Source: Eremothecium cymbalariae DBVPG#7215
Lineage: Eukaryota > Ascomycota > Saccharomycetes > Saccharomycetales > Saccharomycetaceae
Assembly (NCBI RefSeq): GCF_000235365.1
Contig: NC_016452.1
Location: 248,001 to 312,000, forward strand
DNA: 64,000 nucleotides
Direction of reading: 5' to 3'
Below are positions 22,876 to 31,284 of this stretch, in pieces. Each line of letters starts with the position of its first letter. Within the stretch, counting starts at the first letter, position 1. The position numbers and the translations under genes are program-made. The notes under the pieces were generated by a model, which had not been told where the DNA came from, searched no databases, and saw only the letters and a program-made list of their open reading frames with translations.

Positions 22876-23814
22876 ATGTCACAGTTTGTTTACCCACAGG
22901 AGGTCTCACCATTTATCGGCACTTTCTCGAGTTATCCATGGACATTTCAAGAAAAGGGTATGGCATACCAGGGTTTGGAATTGCAATGTTTTAACGAACT
23001 TCAGGGAGATATGGCAGCTGTAATGGATGCGGAAAACGCAAATTCGGTCCCTTCTTCCATGCGCAGCCACCTTAATCAGTTTCGTCATCACAATTACCAA
23101 GGTGGTTATTCGTTCAGTCCTGCATCTACCTCGACGTCCTCCTCGCAGGAACCCTCCCCCTCCCATTCTACAATTTCGCTATTAACATCCAGATCTTCCA
23201 GTGCGTGCAGTATGGACGACGCAAGAAGCGGCAAGCAGTCCAGTACTCAATCGTTGAGCGATGAGGTAGAGTGCACCAAGACTGGGGAGCAGGCTGGACA
23301 AGCAGAATTCACAGGTAATATGCTGAAATTCCCGCCCATCTTGCCCTCTCAGACCAGCAGTAACCGGGGCCTTATATTTGTATCCAAGATCTGCCCGCTT
23401 TGTGGGAAGAGTTTTACAAGGAGAAGCACGCTACAAATTCATCTACTGATCCACACAAATCTTAAGCCATTCAAGTGTTCTTTCTGTGAGAAAGAGTTTA
23501 ACGTAAAGAGCAACCTAAACAGGCATGAGAGAATTCATAGGCAGAAAGTTATCTCCAACCAACCCTTTGTTCCCTCAGCACCAGCAAAAAAAATAGCATC
23601 TCTTGATGAATCGCAAAATAATCATAATTCCAACCCTAATACTAAGCATAATGATCATGTTCGAAATTTGAAACAAACCACTGAAAGACAAGAAGTCGTC
23701 CCAAAGTCCGTACAAGGACAACAAAAACTACCTTTACCCAGAAAGTCACCTCCAAGCTGTCACAATGCGAACGTCAACTTTAGAGCCTCCGCTACAAATA
23801 TTCTATACCAATAA
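22876..23814 (+). CDS. C2H2 zinc-finger transcription factor (CMR3/YPR015C-like fingers)
   Basis: A 312-residue protein with two adjacent C2H2 fingers at about residues 173-222: CPLCGKSFTRRSTLQIHLLIH and CSFCEKEFNVKSNLNRHERIH. The FNVKSNLxRH second finger is typical of the yeast Cmr3/YPR015C group and related fungal regulators. The N-terminal half is Ser/Thr-rich without other domains; the C-terminal ~85 residues are basic and Gln/Asn-rich. The first ATG in frame is at 22876 (MSQFVYPQ); the frame is open upstream only from a TTG. Neither S. cerevisiae track has a C2H2 gene between ADK1 and the histones, so it is either lineage-specific here or lost there. Targets are unknown. Confidence 0.75.
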   Translation: MSQFVYPQEVSPFIGTFSSYPWTFQEKGMAYQGLELQCFNELQGDMAAVMDAENANSVPSSMRSHLNQFRHHNYQGGYSFSPASTSTSSSQEPSPSHSTISLLTSRSSSACSMDDARSGKQSSTQSLSDEVECTKTGEQAGQAEFTGNMLKFPPILPSQTSSNRGLIFVSKICPLCGKSFTRRSTLQIHLLIHTNLKPFKCSFCEKEFNVKSNLNRHERIHRQKVISNQPFVPSAPAKKIASLDESQNNHNSNPNTKHNDHVRNLKQTTERQEVVPKSVQGQQKLPLPRKSPPSCHNANVNFRASATNILYQ

Positions 23815-24861
23815 CAAAAAGAAAACACCCTTGCCAAACCAGGGATTCTTCATTCATCCATTCATTCCTATCTTTATTTTTTAACATACCATGCAATGTT
23901 ATTCATGTACCTCCCCAGTTCTCATTCATTTCTCAGCATTTTATCTCCGGTGACATTTTATACAAAACATTGACCCGAGAGAACTGTATGCTATTGTGTT
24001 TTTCCTTTTTTTATCGATGCAACCTTTTAATGTCCCCTTCATATTTTATCAATGACTTGCGCCATCAAAGCAGCTCGAGCGTAGCCACTAAAAACCGCCT
24101 CATACAGTAATACACCGGATTCCTTCCAAAACAAGCTTCCTTAGCGTCTATTGTGTTTACTGTCAAACTAATTGATCATACCGTGCAGTATATGTTGCCG
24201 ATTTCCCACTCAACTCAAAATCCACCTTTCTCATGAAGATCTACTTTTACAGAACTTTTTACCACGCACTTGAATCGACGGAAATCTGCCGATCTTCCTC
24301 GAGCAGCTTACGTTATACCGAAAACACAAAGAAAAACGGAAATCTCCATGGATTTCTTTTTCCAATTGTGAATCACGTGATTTATATCACGTGGATTTTA
24401 TGTGTAGTCACGTGATTCAGGCACTATTGTATATCGAGCTTATGTCATCGCCGTTGTCAACGGAAACTGATTCAATGGACTGTTCGTTTCACGCTGAGTT
24501 TTATATAGGTAGGCAAACGCTTGAACCAAAGTGAGCACGACTTGTAGCTAGCTGCACATAGTCCGCACTACATAATAGTTTTTAATGCCCCATCGTTGTT
24601 CTTCATCTGTTGCGTAGTGAATTGTTGCTTAGCGCTTCTTTGGCCTGTTCTGAATTGAGAACATCAAGAACAGCAAAAAAATAAAAAGTCCATAGAATTT
24701 GGCACTTAAATAAAGACTTCAAAGCCTTGATTCGAAGAGCTGTCATCAGCAAGCCACATTTTGGAGGATAGTCAGAGGGTTCCATTGGATCAAGTTAAGG
24801 TGTTGGGATTTTTTGTTAATTAAGCATCGATTGCAAGAGGATTTATATAATTAGTAACAAG
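23815..24861. other. Intergenic between the zinc-finger gene and MSC3
   Basis: A 1,047-base spacer in tandem orientation. Its main feature is a cluster of three CACGTG sites at 24373-24415 (listed separately). Otherwise AT-rich, with no RNA gene or convincing ORF seen. Confidence 0.55.
24373..24415. promoter_or_regulatory. Three clustered CACGTG (E-box/CDEI) sites upstream of MSC3
   Basis: TCACGTGA at 24373-24380, TCACGTGG at 24387-24394 and TCACGTGA at 24408-24415, about 450-490 bases before the MSC3 ATG. CACGTG with a flanking T matches the binding preference of Cbf1, and Pho4 and Tye7 read the same core. Three copies in 43 bases are unlikely by chance. Only one copy has an AT-rich context, and there is no CDEIII, so a centromere is not supported. 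Confidence 0.7.
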
Positions 24862-27483
24862 ATGATACGTTTCCCTCTACAGAAGAAAAGGACGTCTGCG
24901 AGGCAGGTGCCGGATTTGTCACGATATCAACAGTTTTATAAGGAGGACGAGTCGCAGGGGTATGCTACTAGTAATAGACTCTCAGCGGATGCAGCTTCGA
25001 TTGCGAGTTTGAGGCCACCGGGGATAATAGGAGCAGATGTGATGTCGGGGAGGGCGCATTCCTTTACTTCAGACCGTTCTAGTTACTTGGGCTCCATCCG
25101 GCCACGAACATATAGTATGACTTCAGACCGTAGAGCTAATTCGATGCGCAGTGCCGATTTGAGGGTTGGTTCAGGTAAGAGTGCGATTGCAGGCGGCGGT
25201 CAGGCCAACTCTATAACTGTGAAGACCACGGAGGTCAAGGATTTTCAAGGGCGGACGAAGTCCGTTACGAAGCAGACGGTTAGGCGGCTCAATGGGATGG
25301 AGGTTGTTGAGACGACGACAACCACGACAACTATTGCTGATGGGGAGTTTGATAAGGATTTTGAAGATTTTGCCGGTGATTTTACGAATAAGAAACACAG
25401 TGGGCCAGGCAAGTCGCTTCATCACAACACATATTTGAAATCAGGCCTAAGCCCAGATATTGAGGGTATTGTTGAAGAAGAGGATGTGACCAGCGGTGAG
25501 GATGCAGACACAAAAGAAAGTATATTTTCCATTACGAGGGATATTGGTGGGCGACAGCAACAGCAGGTGCGGCAACCTGTAGACACAAGAAAGAAGCCGA
25601 AGAGCCGTGATTCGGTACGGTTTGCCGCACCGATAAAGGGTATCAATGTCAAGCCTATTATAAAGAGGCCAGCTGCACAGGATGGTATATCTGCACCAAA
25701 GAAGCAGCACAGGATCCATTTCCAGGACGTTACGCCACCACCATCACCAGAAAAGATGACAACTAAGACCAAGACGATGGCTACCAAGAAGAAAATGACA
25801 GAACAGGAAATGTATATGCATGCGTTAGATGCGGCCAGGAAGAAGGTTTATGGGGATATTGACGGGAAGGCAGCTGAAATGTCCAAGTCTATGAAAAAGA
25901 GTACAATGTCACAAAGAATGACACTAAGGGATGATGTTGTCAGTCCTAGTAAGCAGAGTCCTACTACACCTGTTGCTCTCGAATCTACTAAAAAAACCAA
26001 AGACCAAGAAAGATGGGAAAAGAGAGAAGCAGAGAGACGGAGGAAGGAGATGGAATGGCAGAAGAGGGAGGAAGAGAAGAAACAAATGAAGGAGATGGAG
26101 AAAGAACGGAAGGAAAGACTGCAACAAAATAAAAGACTGAGGACTTCAAGCAAGAGACAAGGTATCTCTAACAAGAAATTTTTTTCCTTCATAGAATTTC
26201 CTAAAAAGACTCCTGCAAAGAAGGAGAGCAGTAGTACCAGTAGTAAGCCGTTGGCGCAGGAGGTCCAACGGAAATACACATCACGTTCAGAAGAGCACGT
26301 TCCAAAATTGGATGTGGTGAGTTCAGATAATAGCAGTTTCAGCAGTGATATCGGTGATGGTTTGCAGTTGGGAAACATGGAAAACGAAATGTATGCGAAG
26401 GCCGTGCAGGTTGCGATGAAGAAATATCAAATGACCTCTGATGAGCGTCTAAAGAGCAGTTCGATATTGGAGCAGCCAAAACAAATCTTGACACCTGTAA
26501 CGTCTTCGAATTTGTCGCACCAAGGGCCGGAAGAGAAGTACTATCAGCCCATAAAGGGTTCTACTAATGAGGGTCTCCTGGAGCAACCGCCAAGCATTGT
26601 ATTCCCAAATGATAACGCAATTTCAGAGGTTATCTCGGAACCGTCGCTTTCGAGAAAGGCCTCGTTTATTGAGAAGCTGCTGAAGTTCAGCACTGAAAAG
26701 TACGGCTATCAGCCTAGACGCTCCTTCAGCTCAGCAAATCGTCAGCAGATATTCACGGATCTTGATGATGAGATCCCTCCTCTTCCAGATATTCCCCTGG
26801 TTGATCCATCAATGGGGGATGGAGGCTCGCAGCAGGTCCTGGTAGATAATGTGTCTGATAATGAAGTGCCGCTTGTCCAAGATCCAGCACCACAGCCAGT
26901 GGTAAAGTCCGTGGAAGAGCCCGTGGAAAAGCTCTTGGCAGAGTCTGTGGAAAAGCTCACCATCATAGACCCTCCACCTCCCATCCGTGCGTCTCCGCAT
27001 GCTGGGTCCCCGCGTGCTTCTCCTGTCGCCTATCCAGCGGCCGACCCCTGTCTGGTACGTTCATCGCCTATAGAGCCGACCCCGCCAGTATCAGGGACTC
27101 CGGAAGCGACTCCGCCCATCATGGTCCCCAGCCCAAATGCCCCTCCAACGCGTGCACCAGGGTATGATGAACCAATGATACTCAATAATACATCCTCCGT
27201 CTCAAACCTCGGCGAGGGCAAGGCCGTACAACCGAACTTAACCGAATCAAGCCCTGCACCTCTCCAAAGACACAGCGAACCCCCCATGGCGGCGGCCACG
27301 GCCCCTGATGAGCCTCCTACCCAACCTGCAAGACCATTGGCAACTCCACCTCCGCCACACGCTACTCAGGAGCAACGTACACCTGCAAAACACATATCCC
27401 CTGCGACTCCAACCAAGAAGAAATCGTTCCTGGCCCGGCTGTTCTCCAGGAAGCACGCAACGGACTCGCACACAAGCAAGTGA
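24862..27483 (+). CDS. MSC3: Msc3-like cell-periphery protein
   Basis: An 873-residue protein matching S. cerevisiae Msc3 (728) in scattered blocks: VPDLSRYQQFY near residue 17, ANSITVKTTEVKDFQGRTKS near 115, RRLNGMEVVETTTTTTT near 142, and TEQEMYMHALDAARKKVYGD near 312. A strongly charged helix, rich in Glu, Arg and Lys, covers about 375-430. The last ~230 residues are proline-rich with short repeats (EEPVEKLLAESVEKL, ATPPPPHAT) and end in a basic tail KKKSFLARLFSRKH that could bind membrane. Msc3 is a poorly understood plasma-membrane-associated protein. It lies two genes before CCC1, whereas in S. cerevisiae MSC3 and CCC1 are adjacent; the histone pair sits between them here. Confidence 0.85.
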   Translation: MIRFPLQKKRTSARQVPDLSRYQQFYKEDESQGYATSNRLSADAASIASLRPPGIIGADVMSGRAHSFTSDRSSYLGSIRPRTYSMTSDRRANSMRSADLRVGSGKSAIAGGGQANSITVKTTEVKDFQGRTKSVTKQTVRRLNGMEVVETTTTTTTIADGEFDKDFEDFAGDFTNKKHSGPGKSLHHNTYLKSGLSPDIEGIVEEEDVTSGEDADTKESIFSITRDIGGRQQQQVRQPVDTRKKPKSRDSVRFAAPIKGINVKPIIKRPAAQDGISAPKKQHRIHFQDVTPPPSPEKMTTKTKTMATKKKMTEQEMYMHALDAARKKVYGDIDGKAAEMSKSMKKSTMSQRMTLRDDVVSPSKQSPTTPVALESTKKTKDQERWEKREAERRRKEMEWQKREEEKKQMKEMEKERKERLQQNKRLRTSSKRQGISNKKFFSFIEFPKKTPAKKESSSTSSKPLAQEVQRKYTSRSEEHVPKLDVVSSDNSSFSSDIGDGLQLGNMENEMYAKAVQVAMKKYQMTSDERLKSSSILEQPKQILTPVTSSNLSHQGPEEKYYQPIKGSTNEGLLEQPPSIVFPNDNAISEVISEPSLSRKASFIEKLLKFSTEKYGYQPRRSFSSANRQQIFTDLDDEIPPLPDIPLVDPSMGDGGSQQVLVDNVSDNEVPLVQDPAPQPVVKSVEEPVEKLLAESVEKLTIIDPPPPIRASPHAGSPRASPVAYPAADPCLVRSSPIEPTPPVSGTPEATPPIMVPSPNAPPTRAPGYDEPMILNNTSSVSNLGEGKAVQPNLTESSPAPLQRHSEPPMAAATAPDEPPTQPARPLATPPPPHATQEQRTPAKHISPATPTKKKSFLARLFSRKHATDSHTSK

Positions 27484-27832
27484 ACGCCCAACACAATTAT
27501 AGTTTTTTCTTAAAAACGATTCCAGTTCTGTGTATTAATAGTTTTTACTCCTTTTAGCGCTCGTTATTTAATCTCTTATTTGTTAGTTTCCCCTTTTTAT
27601 TAAAACGTTTTGTATCTCACTAATTGAACTTTGAACTTCTCCTATCTCAAAATACACATTTCTTAAAACTCGTTTCTATTATTATACAGAAGATATAAAA
27701 TCCCAATTACTTACTCTTGCAAGACTTGCAACTGCCTCTCAGAGACCCAATAAGCTTTAGAAATAAAAAAAATAAAACTACAAAACGGCAGCGGCAACCC
27801 CCCCCCCCCCCATGGACGACAACTCCATGTTC
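27484..27832. other. Convergent 3' region of MSC3 and HTA1
   Basis: A 349-base spacer between converging genes, AT-rich, with a C14 homopolymer at 27798-27811 only 21 bases past the HTA1 stop (G14 on the HTA1 sense strand). It should contain both polyadenylation regions. Confidence 0.6.
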
Positions 27833-28228
27833 TTACAACTCTTGCGACGCCTTCGCAGCCTTGGCAGACTTCTTGGGCAACAAATTGGCATGGATGTTTG
27901 GCAAAACACCACCCTGTGCAATCGTGACATTGCCCAACAACTTGTTCAACTCATCGTCGTTCCTGATGGCCAACTGTAGATGTCTGGGGATGATTCTCGT
28001 CTTCTTGTTATCCCTGGCAGCATTACCGGCCAACTCCAAAATTTCAGCGGCCAAATACTCCAACACAGCGGTTAAATAGACAGGCGCACCGGAACCGATT
28101 CTCTGCGCATAGTTGCCCTTTCTCAAGAGCCTGTGCACCCTACCGACGGGGAACGTTAGACCGGCCTTGGCCGATCTCGACTGCGACGCCTTTGCTGTAG
28201 AGCCTGCTTTTCCACCTTTTCCTGACAT
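27833..28228 (-). CDS. HTA1: Histone H2A
   Basis: A 131-residue canonical H2[10 protein letters not shown] start, the [20 protein letters not shown] fold entry, acidic-patch helix [19 protein letters not shown], and the C-terminal SQEL motif whose serine is phosphorylated by Mec1/Tel1 after DNA damage. The open frame extends 24 codons upstream of the family start, but those codons include a Thr-His repeat from a CA microsatellite in the 5' UTR. The ATG at 28226-28228 is clearly the real start. It is divergent from HTB1, as in S. cerevisiae (YDR225W/YDR224C), so one promoter serves both. Confidence 0.99.
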   Translation of the reverse strand: MSGKGGKAGSTAKASQSRSAKAGLTFPVGRVHRLLRKGNYAQRIGSGAPVYLTAVLEYLAAEILELAGNAARDNKKTRIIPRHLQLAIRNDDELNKLLGNVTIAQGGVLPNIHANLLPKKSAKAAKASQEL

Positions 28229-28234
28229 GTCTGC

Positions 28235-28256
28235 TGTGTGTGTGTGTGTGTGTGTG
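28235..28256. repeat. (TG)11 microsatellite in the HTA1 5' UTR
   Basis: Eleven TG units on the plus strand, which read as (CA)11 in the HTA1 leader and end only about six bases before its ATG. This leaves an unstructured A/C-rich leader immediately before the start codon. Length polymorphism is likely. Confidence 0.9.
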
Positions 28257-28349
28257 TTACGTTGTGTACGTTGTCCAACACTTGCAACAACAGCACCCAC
28301 GGTTCAGAACAGAACGCCCTCTTATATACAAATCAACGCCACCGGCATG

Positions 28350-28382
28350 CCCCAGACCACCCAGTCCGCCGGTGGTCTGGGG
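28350..28382. repeat. Inverted repeat on the HTA1 side of the histone promoter
   Basis: CCCCAGACCACC (28350-28361) and its exact reverse complement GGTGGTCTGGGG (28371-28382) around a 9-base spacer. It lies just upstream of the HTA1 TATA box. Confidence 0.85.
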
Positions 28383-28612
28383 AGCCCACCCAGTCCTGGC
28401 AGGAAGCAGGCACACAAAATGGTGGCACACAGTGCCTCCTGTGCTCACAGCTTCGTGCACCGTGCGAAATAACTGGCACCCTGGACTCGCAACGCTCGAC
28501 GAAGCGGCGATGCCGTTTTTCAATCGACCGACGGATTCCAGCTTACTATGGTGCAGCGGCCTGCTTGCCCGATGGGGCAATTCTGCCCAAGGCGCGCGGC
28601 CAAATCTCGCCT

Positions 28613-28660
28613 CAGCGTACTGGGCGTTACGCGTGGCCACGCGTAACGCCCAGCACGCTG
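28613..28660. promoter_or_regulatory. 48-base palindrome with two MCB boxes, central histone promoter
   Basis: The core 28620-28653 is a perfect 34-base palindrome (arm CTGGGCGTTACGCGTGG, no spacer). After one mismatched pair it continues for six more base pairs each side (CAGCGT / ACGCTG). Each arm carries ACGCGT, the MluI cell-cycle box bound by MBF (Mbp1/Swi6), at 28629-28634 and 28639-28644. Histone genes peak at G1/S, so MBF-type control is plausible; this is inference from motif and position. Confidence 0.85.
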
Positions 28661-28699
28661 CCCCCTTGCCTCCTCCAGGTTGGAAAAGGAGCGCCAGGG

Positions 28700-28719
28700 C
28701 CCCAAATGGCCATTTGGGG
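28700..28719. repeat. Perfect 20-base palindrome on the HTB1 side
   Basis: Arms CCCCAAATGG and CCATTTGGGG with no spacer, about 20 bases upstream of the HTB1 TATA box at 28738. A dimeric factor site is likely, but I do not recognise it. Confidence 0.85.
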
Positions 28720-28893
28720 TTTCTTGCAAGGAAAAACTATATAAACAAGCCATGGTCATCCACAAACGTCTCCAGGAGGCAGCTGCAGACGGCGGGTAGA
28801 GCAACAAGTTTGGTTCATCGTTTTCATCAACAAGCTTTTTCAACAAGTCTTCTCTCTCACTGTTTGGCAAGGTCCGCAAATATAGCATAAAAA

Positions 28894-29292
28894 ATGTCGT
28901 CCAAAGCATCCAAAGCACCCGCCTCCAAGGCACCAGCTGAGAAGAAACCAGCAGCCAAGAAGACGTCGTCCTCCGGCGATGTGTCGAAGAAGAGAACCAA
29001 GACCAGAAAGGAGACGTACTCGTCGTATATCTACAAGGTGTTGAAGCAGACGCACCCGGACACCGGGATTTCGCAGAAGTCCATGTCGATTTTGAACTCG
29101 TTTGTCAACGACATCTTTGAGCGGATCGCGTCAGAGGCGTCCAAGTTGGCTGCGTACAACAAGAAGTCGACCATCTCAGCCAGGGAGATTCAGACCGCGG
29201 TGCGGTTGATTTTGCCCGGTGAGTTGGCCAAGCACGCGGTGTCTGAGGGCACGCGTGCGGTGACCAAGTACTCGTCGTCCACACAGGCGTAG
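28894..29292 (+). CDS. HTB1: Histone H2B
   Basis: A 132-residue H2B. The basic N-terminal tail carries [21 protein letters not shown], followed by the histone fold from [19 protein letters not shown]. The C-terminal helix [12 protein letters not shown] contains the lysine (AVTKYSS) that is ubiquitinated by Rad6/Bre1 in yeast. It is transcribed away from HTA1 from a shared promoter. Confidence 0.99.
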   Translation: MSSKASKAPASKAPAEKKPAAKKTSSSGDVSKKRTKTRKETYSSYIYKVLKQTHPDTGISQKSMSILNSFVNDIFERIASEASKLAAYNKKSTISAREIQTAVRLILPGELAKHAVSEGTRAVTKYSSSTQA

Positions 29293-29922
29293 GGGGTTAG
29301 TTAGTCTGGGTTTGTAAGTGTACTGTATGATAATTCTGAATTCTGAGCGGCGACAGTGCGCCGTGCACGGCGACGTGCACGGCAGGATGCCATTCTGGTG
29401 TAACCGGGATGGCATGGGGATGGTTGGGCACAATGGTGTGCGCGGCCAATCAGACGGCGGCGCGTAATTTGGCGCGCGCTGATAGGCCCGCCGCAGATCA
29501 TGCGGCACGGCTCTGAGATTCAAAACCCTTTCACAAACGTTCTCTATTTAATAAAGGCAACTTCACCACCAAAATCTCTCCAAAATACAAGGAAAATACA
29601 ACGAGAGAACCCAGGAACTTGAAGCATCGGTATCATATCCAGGCTCCATAGATCGTGTACTATTCTAGTTCAACAAGGTTTAGTTTAGGCAGGCTAGCGA
29701 GGGTTTTTTTATCAGGCAGAATTGTTCTTCGGCCACCCACCGCCCCCTTTGAATAATTTATTGGTTTTTGGTTTTGCTGGGAAATAGACGCATAAAACAC
29801 AAATACAACATATATATATATACTATAATAGCGGGATATAACGGGGCTACCCAAGTTCAAAACAACAAATAGAAAGGAGATTGTTTGCTGGTGTGACAAG
29901 GCAGACGGCAGAAAAAAAAAGG
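29293..29922. other. Intergenic between HTB1 and CCC1
   Basis: A 630-base spacer in tandem orientation. The first ~220 bases are GC-rich and contain the palindrome GCCGTGCACGGC (29360-29371), a second GTGCACGGC 15 bases on, an imperfect ATGCCAT/ATGGCAT inverted pair, and GGCGCGCGC near 29472. The rest is AT-rich CCC1 promoter with a TA repeat near 29810. Confidence 0.6.
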
Positions 29923-30825
29923 ATGTCGATTGTTGCTTTGAAGAACGCGGTTGCCGGTATGGTTGCCAAGGGCAAGAGCAAGGTTTCTTCTGCGCAGACG
30001 CCGTTGTTGCGGAATGACGAGGTGCTGGATGGCGGCAACTATGGGGCGGCGACGGCGGTGGATCGGGAATCTGGGCTGTTTGGAGGCAAGCATCTCGGGG
30101 ACGGGGAGGGCGACAGTGGTAAGGGAGGGATATTGGGAAAGATTGATCCTCGAATGATGTCCGATTTGATCATTGGTCTAAGTGATGGTCTTACGGTGCC
30201 CTTTGCGTTGACTGCGGGTTTGTCTTCTTTAGGGGATGCCAAGTTGGTTATAACCGGTGGGTTTGCGGAATTGATTTCGGGGTCCATTTCGATGGGTCTC
30301 GGTGGATACTTGGGGGCCCAGTCGGAGTCAGATTACTATCGCTCGGAGGTGAAGCAGGAAAAACGCAAGTTTTATAACAATACACAGTTGATTAATCATG
30401 AAATAGAGGATATCCTTCTGGAAATCAATCCGTCCTTTTCGGACGAGACGATCGTATCCTTCATCAAAGATTTGCAGAGGGATCCCGAGTTGATGGTGGA
30501 TTTCATCATCAAGTTTGGTCGTGGGTTGGAGGAGCCGGCAGAAAATAGACAGTTGGTTTCTGCGCTCACGATTGGCGGTGGCTATTTCGTCGGTGGGTTT
30601 ATTCCACTATTTCCTTATTTCTTTGTTCAACAGGTTGGCACGGGGTTGTTGCTCTCTATCATATTGATGGCGGCGACTTTATTCTGGTTTGGGTTTTTCA
30701 AGACCCAGGTATCCATGAATGAGAGCTGTACGTTGAATAAGAAATGCTCAGAGGGTGTTCAGATGATGGCTGTAGGGGGTATAGCAGCAGCTTCTGCGTG
30801 GTTCTTTGTTAAATTGCTCGGTTGA
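29923..30825 (+). CDS. CCC1: Vacuolar iron/manganese transporter
   Basis: A 300-residue VIT/Ccc1 family protein (S. cerevisiae Ccc1 is 322). It exports Fe2+ and Mn2+ from the cytosol into the vacuole. The first conserved helix carries LIIGLSDGLTVPFALTAGLS, followed by GFAELISGSISMGLGGYLGA, with the family's membrane-embedded metal-binding residues. A cytosolic helical segment with ILLEINPSFSDE follows, and three more hydrophobic segments close the protein. The frame is open 14 codons upstream from a TTG only; ATG 29923 (MSIVALKNAV) is the start. CCC1-RSA3-UTP13 order matches S. cerevisiae YLR220-222. Confidence 0.95.
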   Translation: MSIVALKNAVAGMVAKGKSKVSSAQTPLLRNDEVLDGGNYGAATAVDRESGLFGGKHLGDGEGDSGKGGILGKIDPRMMSDLIIGLSDGLTVPFALTAGLSSLGDAKLVITGGFAELISGSISMGLGGYLGAQSESDYYRSEVKQEKRKFYNNTQLINHEIEDILLEINPSFSDETIVSFIKDLQRDPELMVDFIIKFGRGLEEPAENRQLVSALTIGGGYFVGGFIPLFPYFFVQQVGTGLLLSIILMAATLFWFGFFKTQVSMNESCTLNKKCSEGVQMMAVGGIAAASAWFFVKLLG

Positions 30826-31284
30826 CTTTCAACCAACATAATATGATGTGGAGATGTATGGTACACATTTTTTGTTGATAAGAGAGAAAGAGGACTATAG
30901 AAGTAGTTTTCAGCATAAGAATTAACGTTGGGGAGGAAATGGAAGACACAAATACTACCTACTGCACTACTAAAATAACGACTACTACTACTACAACAAC
31001 AATAACACTAAAGTTCTATATATTCAACATGTATCTTATTCTATTTATTATTTATTATTTATTATTTATTTATTATTAAAAACATTACGACTACAGAACA
31101 CTTCCACAAAACATCTTGCTTATTCACTTGCGATGGCGTACAACATGGATGTAGACGAAAAACGTTAGCCCCACCGCTTCATTAAAATATAAGATGGGGA
31201 TGCAAACTAAAGGCCAACCTAAGTTTTTTTTGGTCTTATAGTTTTCATGTATGTAAAAATTATACAGCCACTGTGGTATGTTAT
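30826..31284. other. Convergent 3' region of CCC1 and RSA3
   Basis: A 459-base AT-rich spacer with a TTTA/TTAT simple repeat at about 31031-31077. It should hold both 3' ends; nothing else is recognised. Confidence 0.6.

Larger units (their letters stand above)
28229..28893. promoter_or_regulatory. Shared divergent H2A/H2B promoter
   Basis: 665 bases between the two histone starts, visibly richer in G and C than neighbouring spacers. TATA boxes fit each gene: tgtatataag read leftward (28321-28330) about 95 bases from the HTA1 ATG, and TATATAAA at 28738-28745 about 150 bases from the HTB1 ATG. Three inverted repeats lie between them (listed separately), the central one with two MCB boxes. I did not find a convincing copy of the S. 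cerevisiae Spt10 histone UAS. Confidence 0.8.

Noticed and set aside
24373..24420. CACGTG cluster as a centromere
   Set aside because: No long AT-rich CDEII or CDEIII beside any of the three copies.
28238..28890. Long plus-strand ORFs (up to 216 codons) across the H2A/H2B promoter
   Set aside because: They begin inside the TG repeat and run through palindromic GC-rich promoter DNA; composition follows the DNA repeats and no domain is recognisable.
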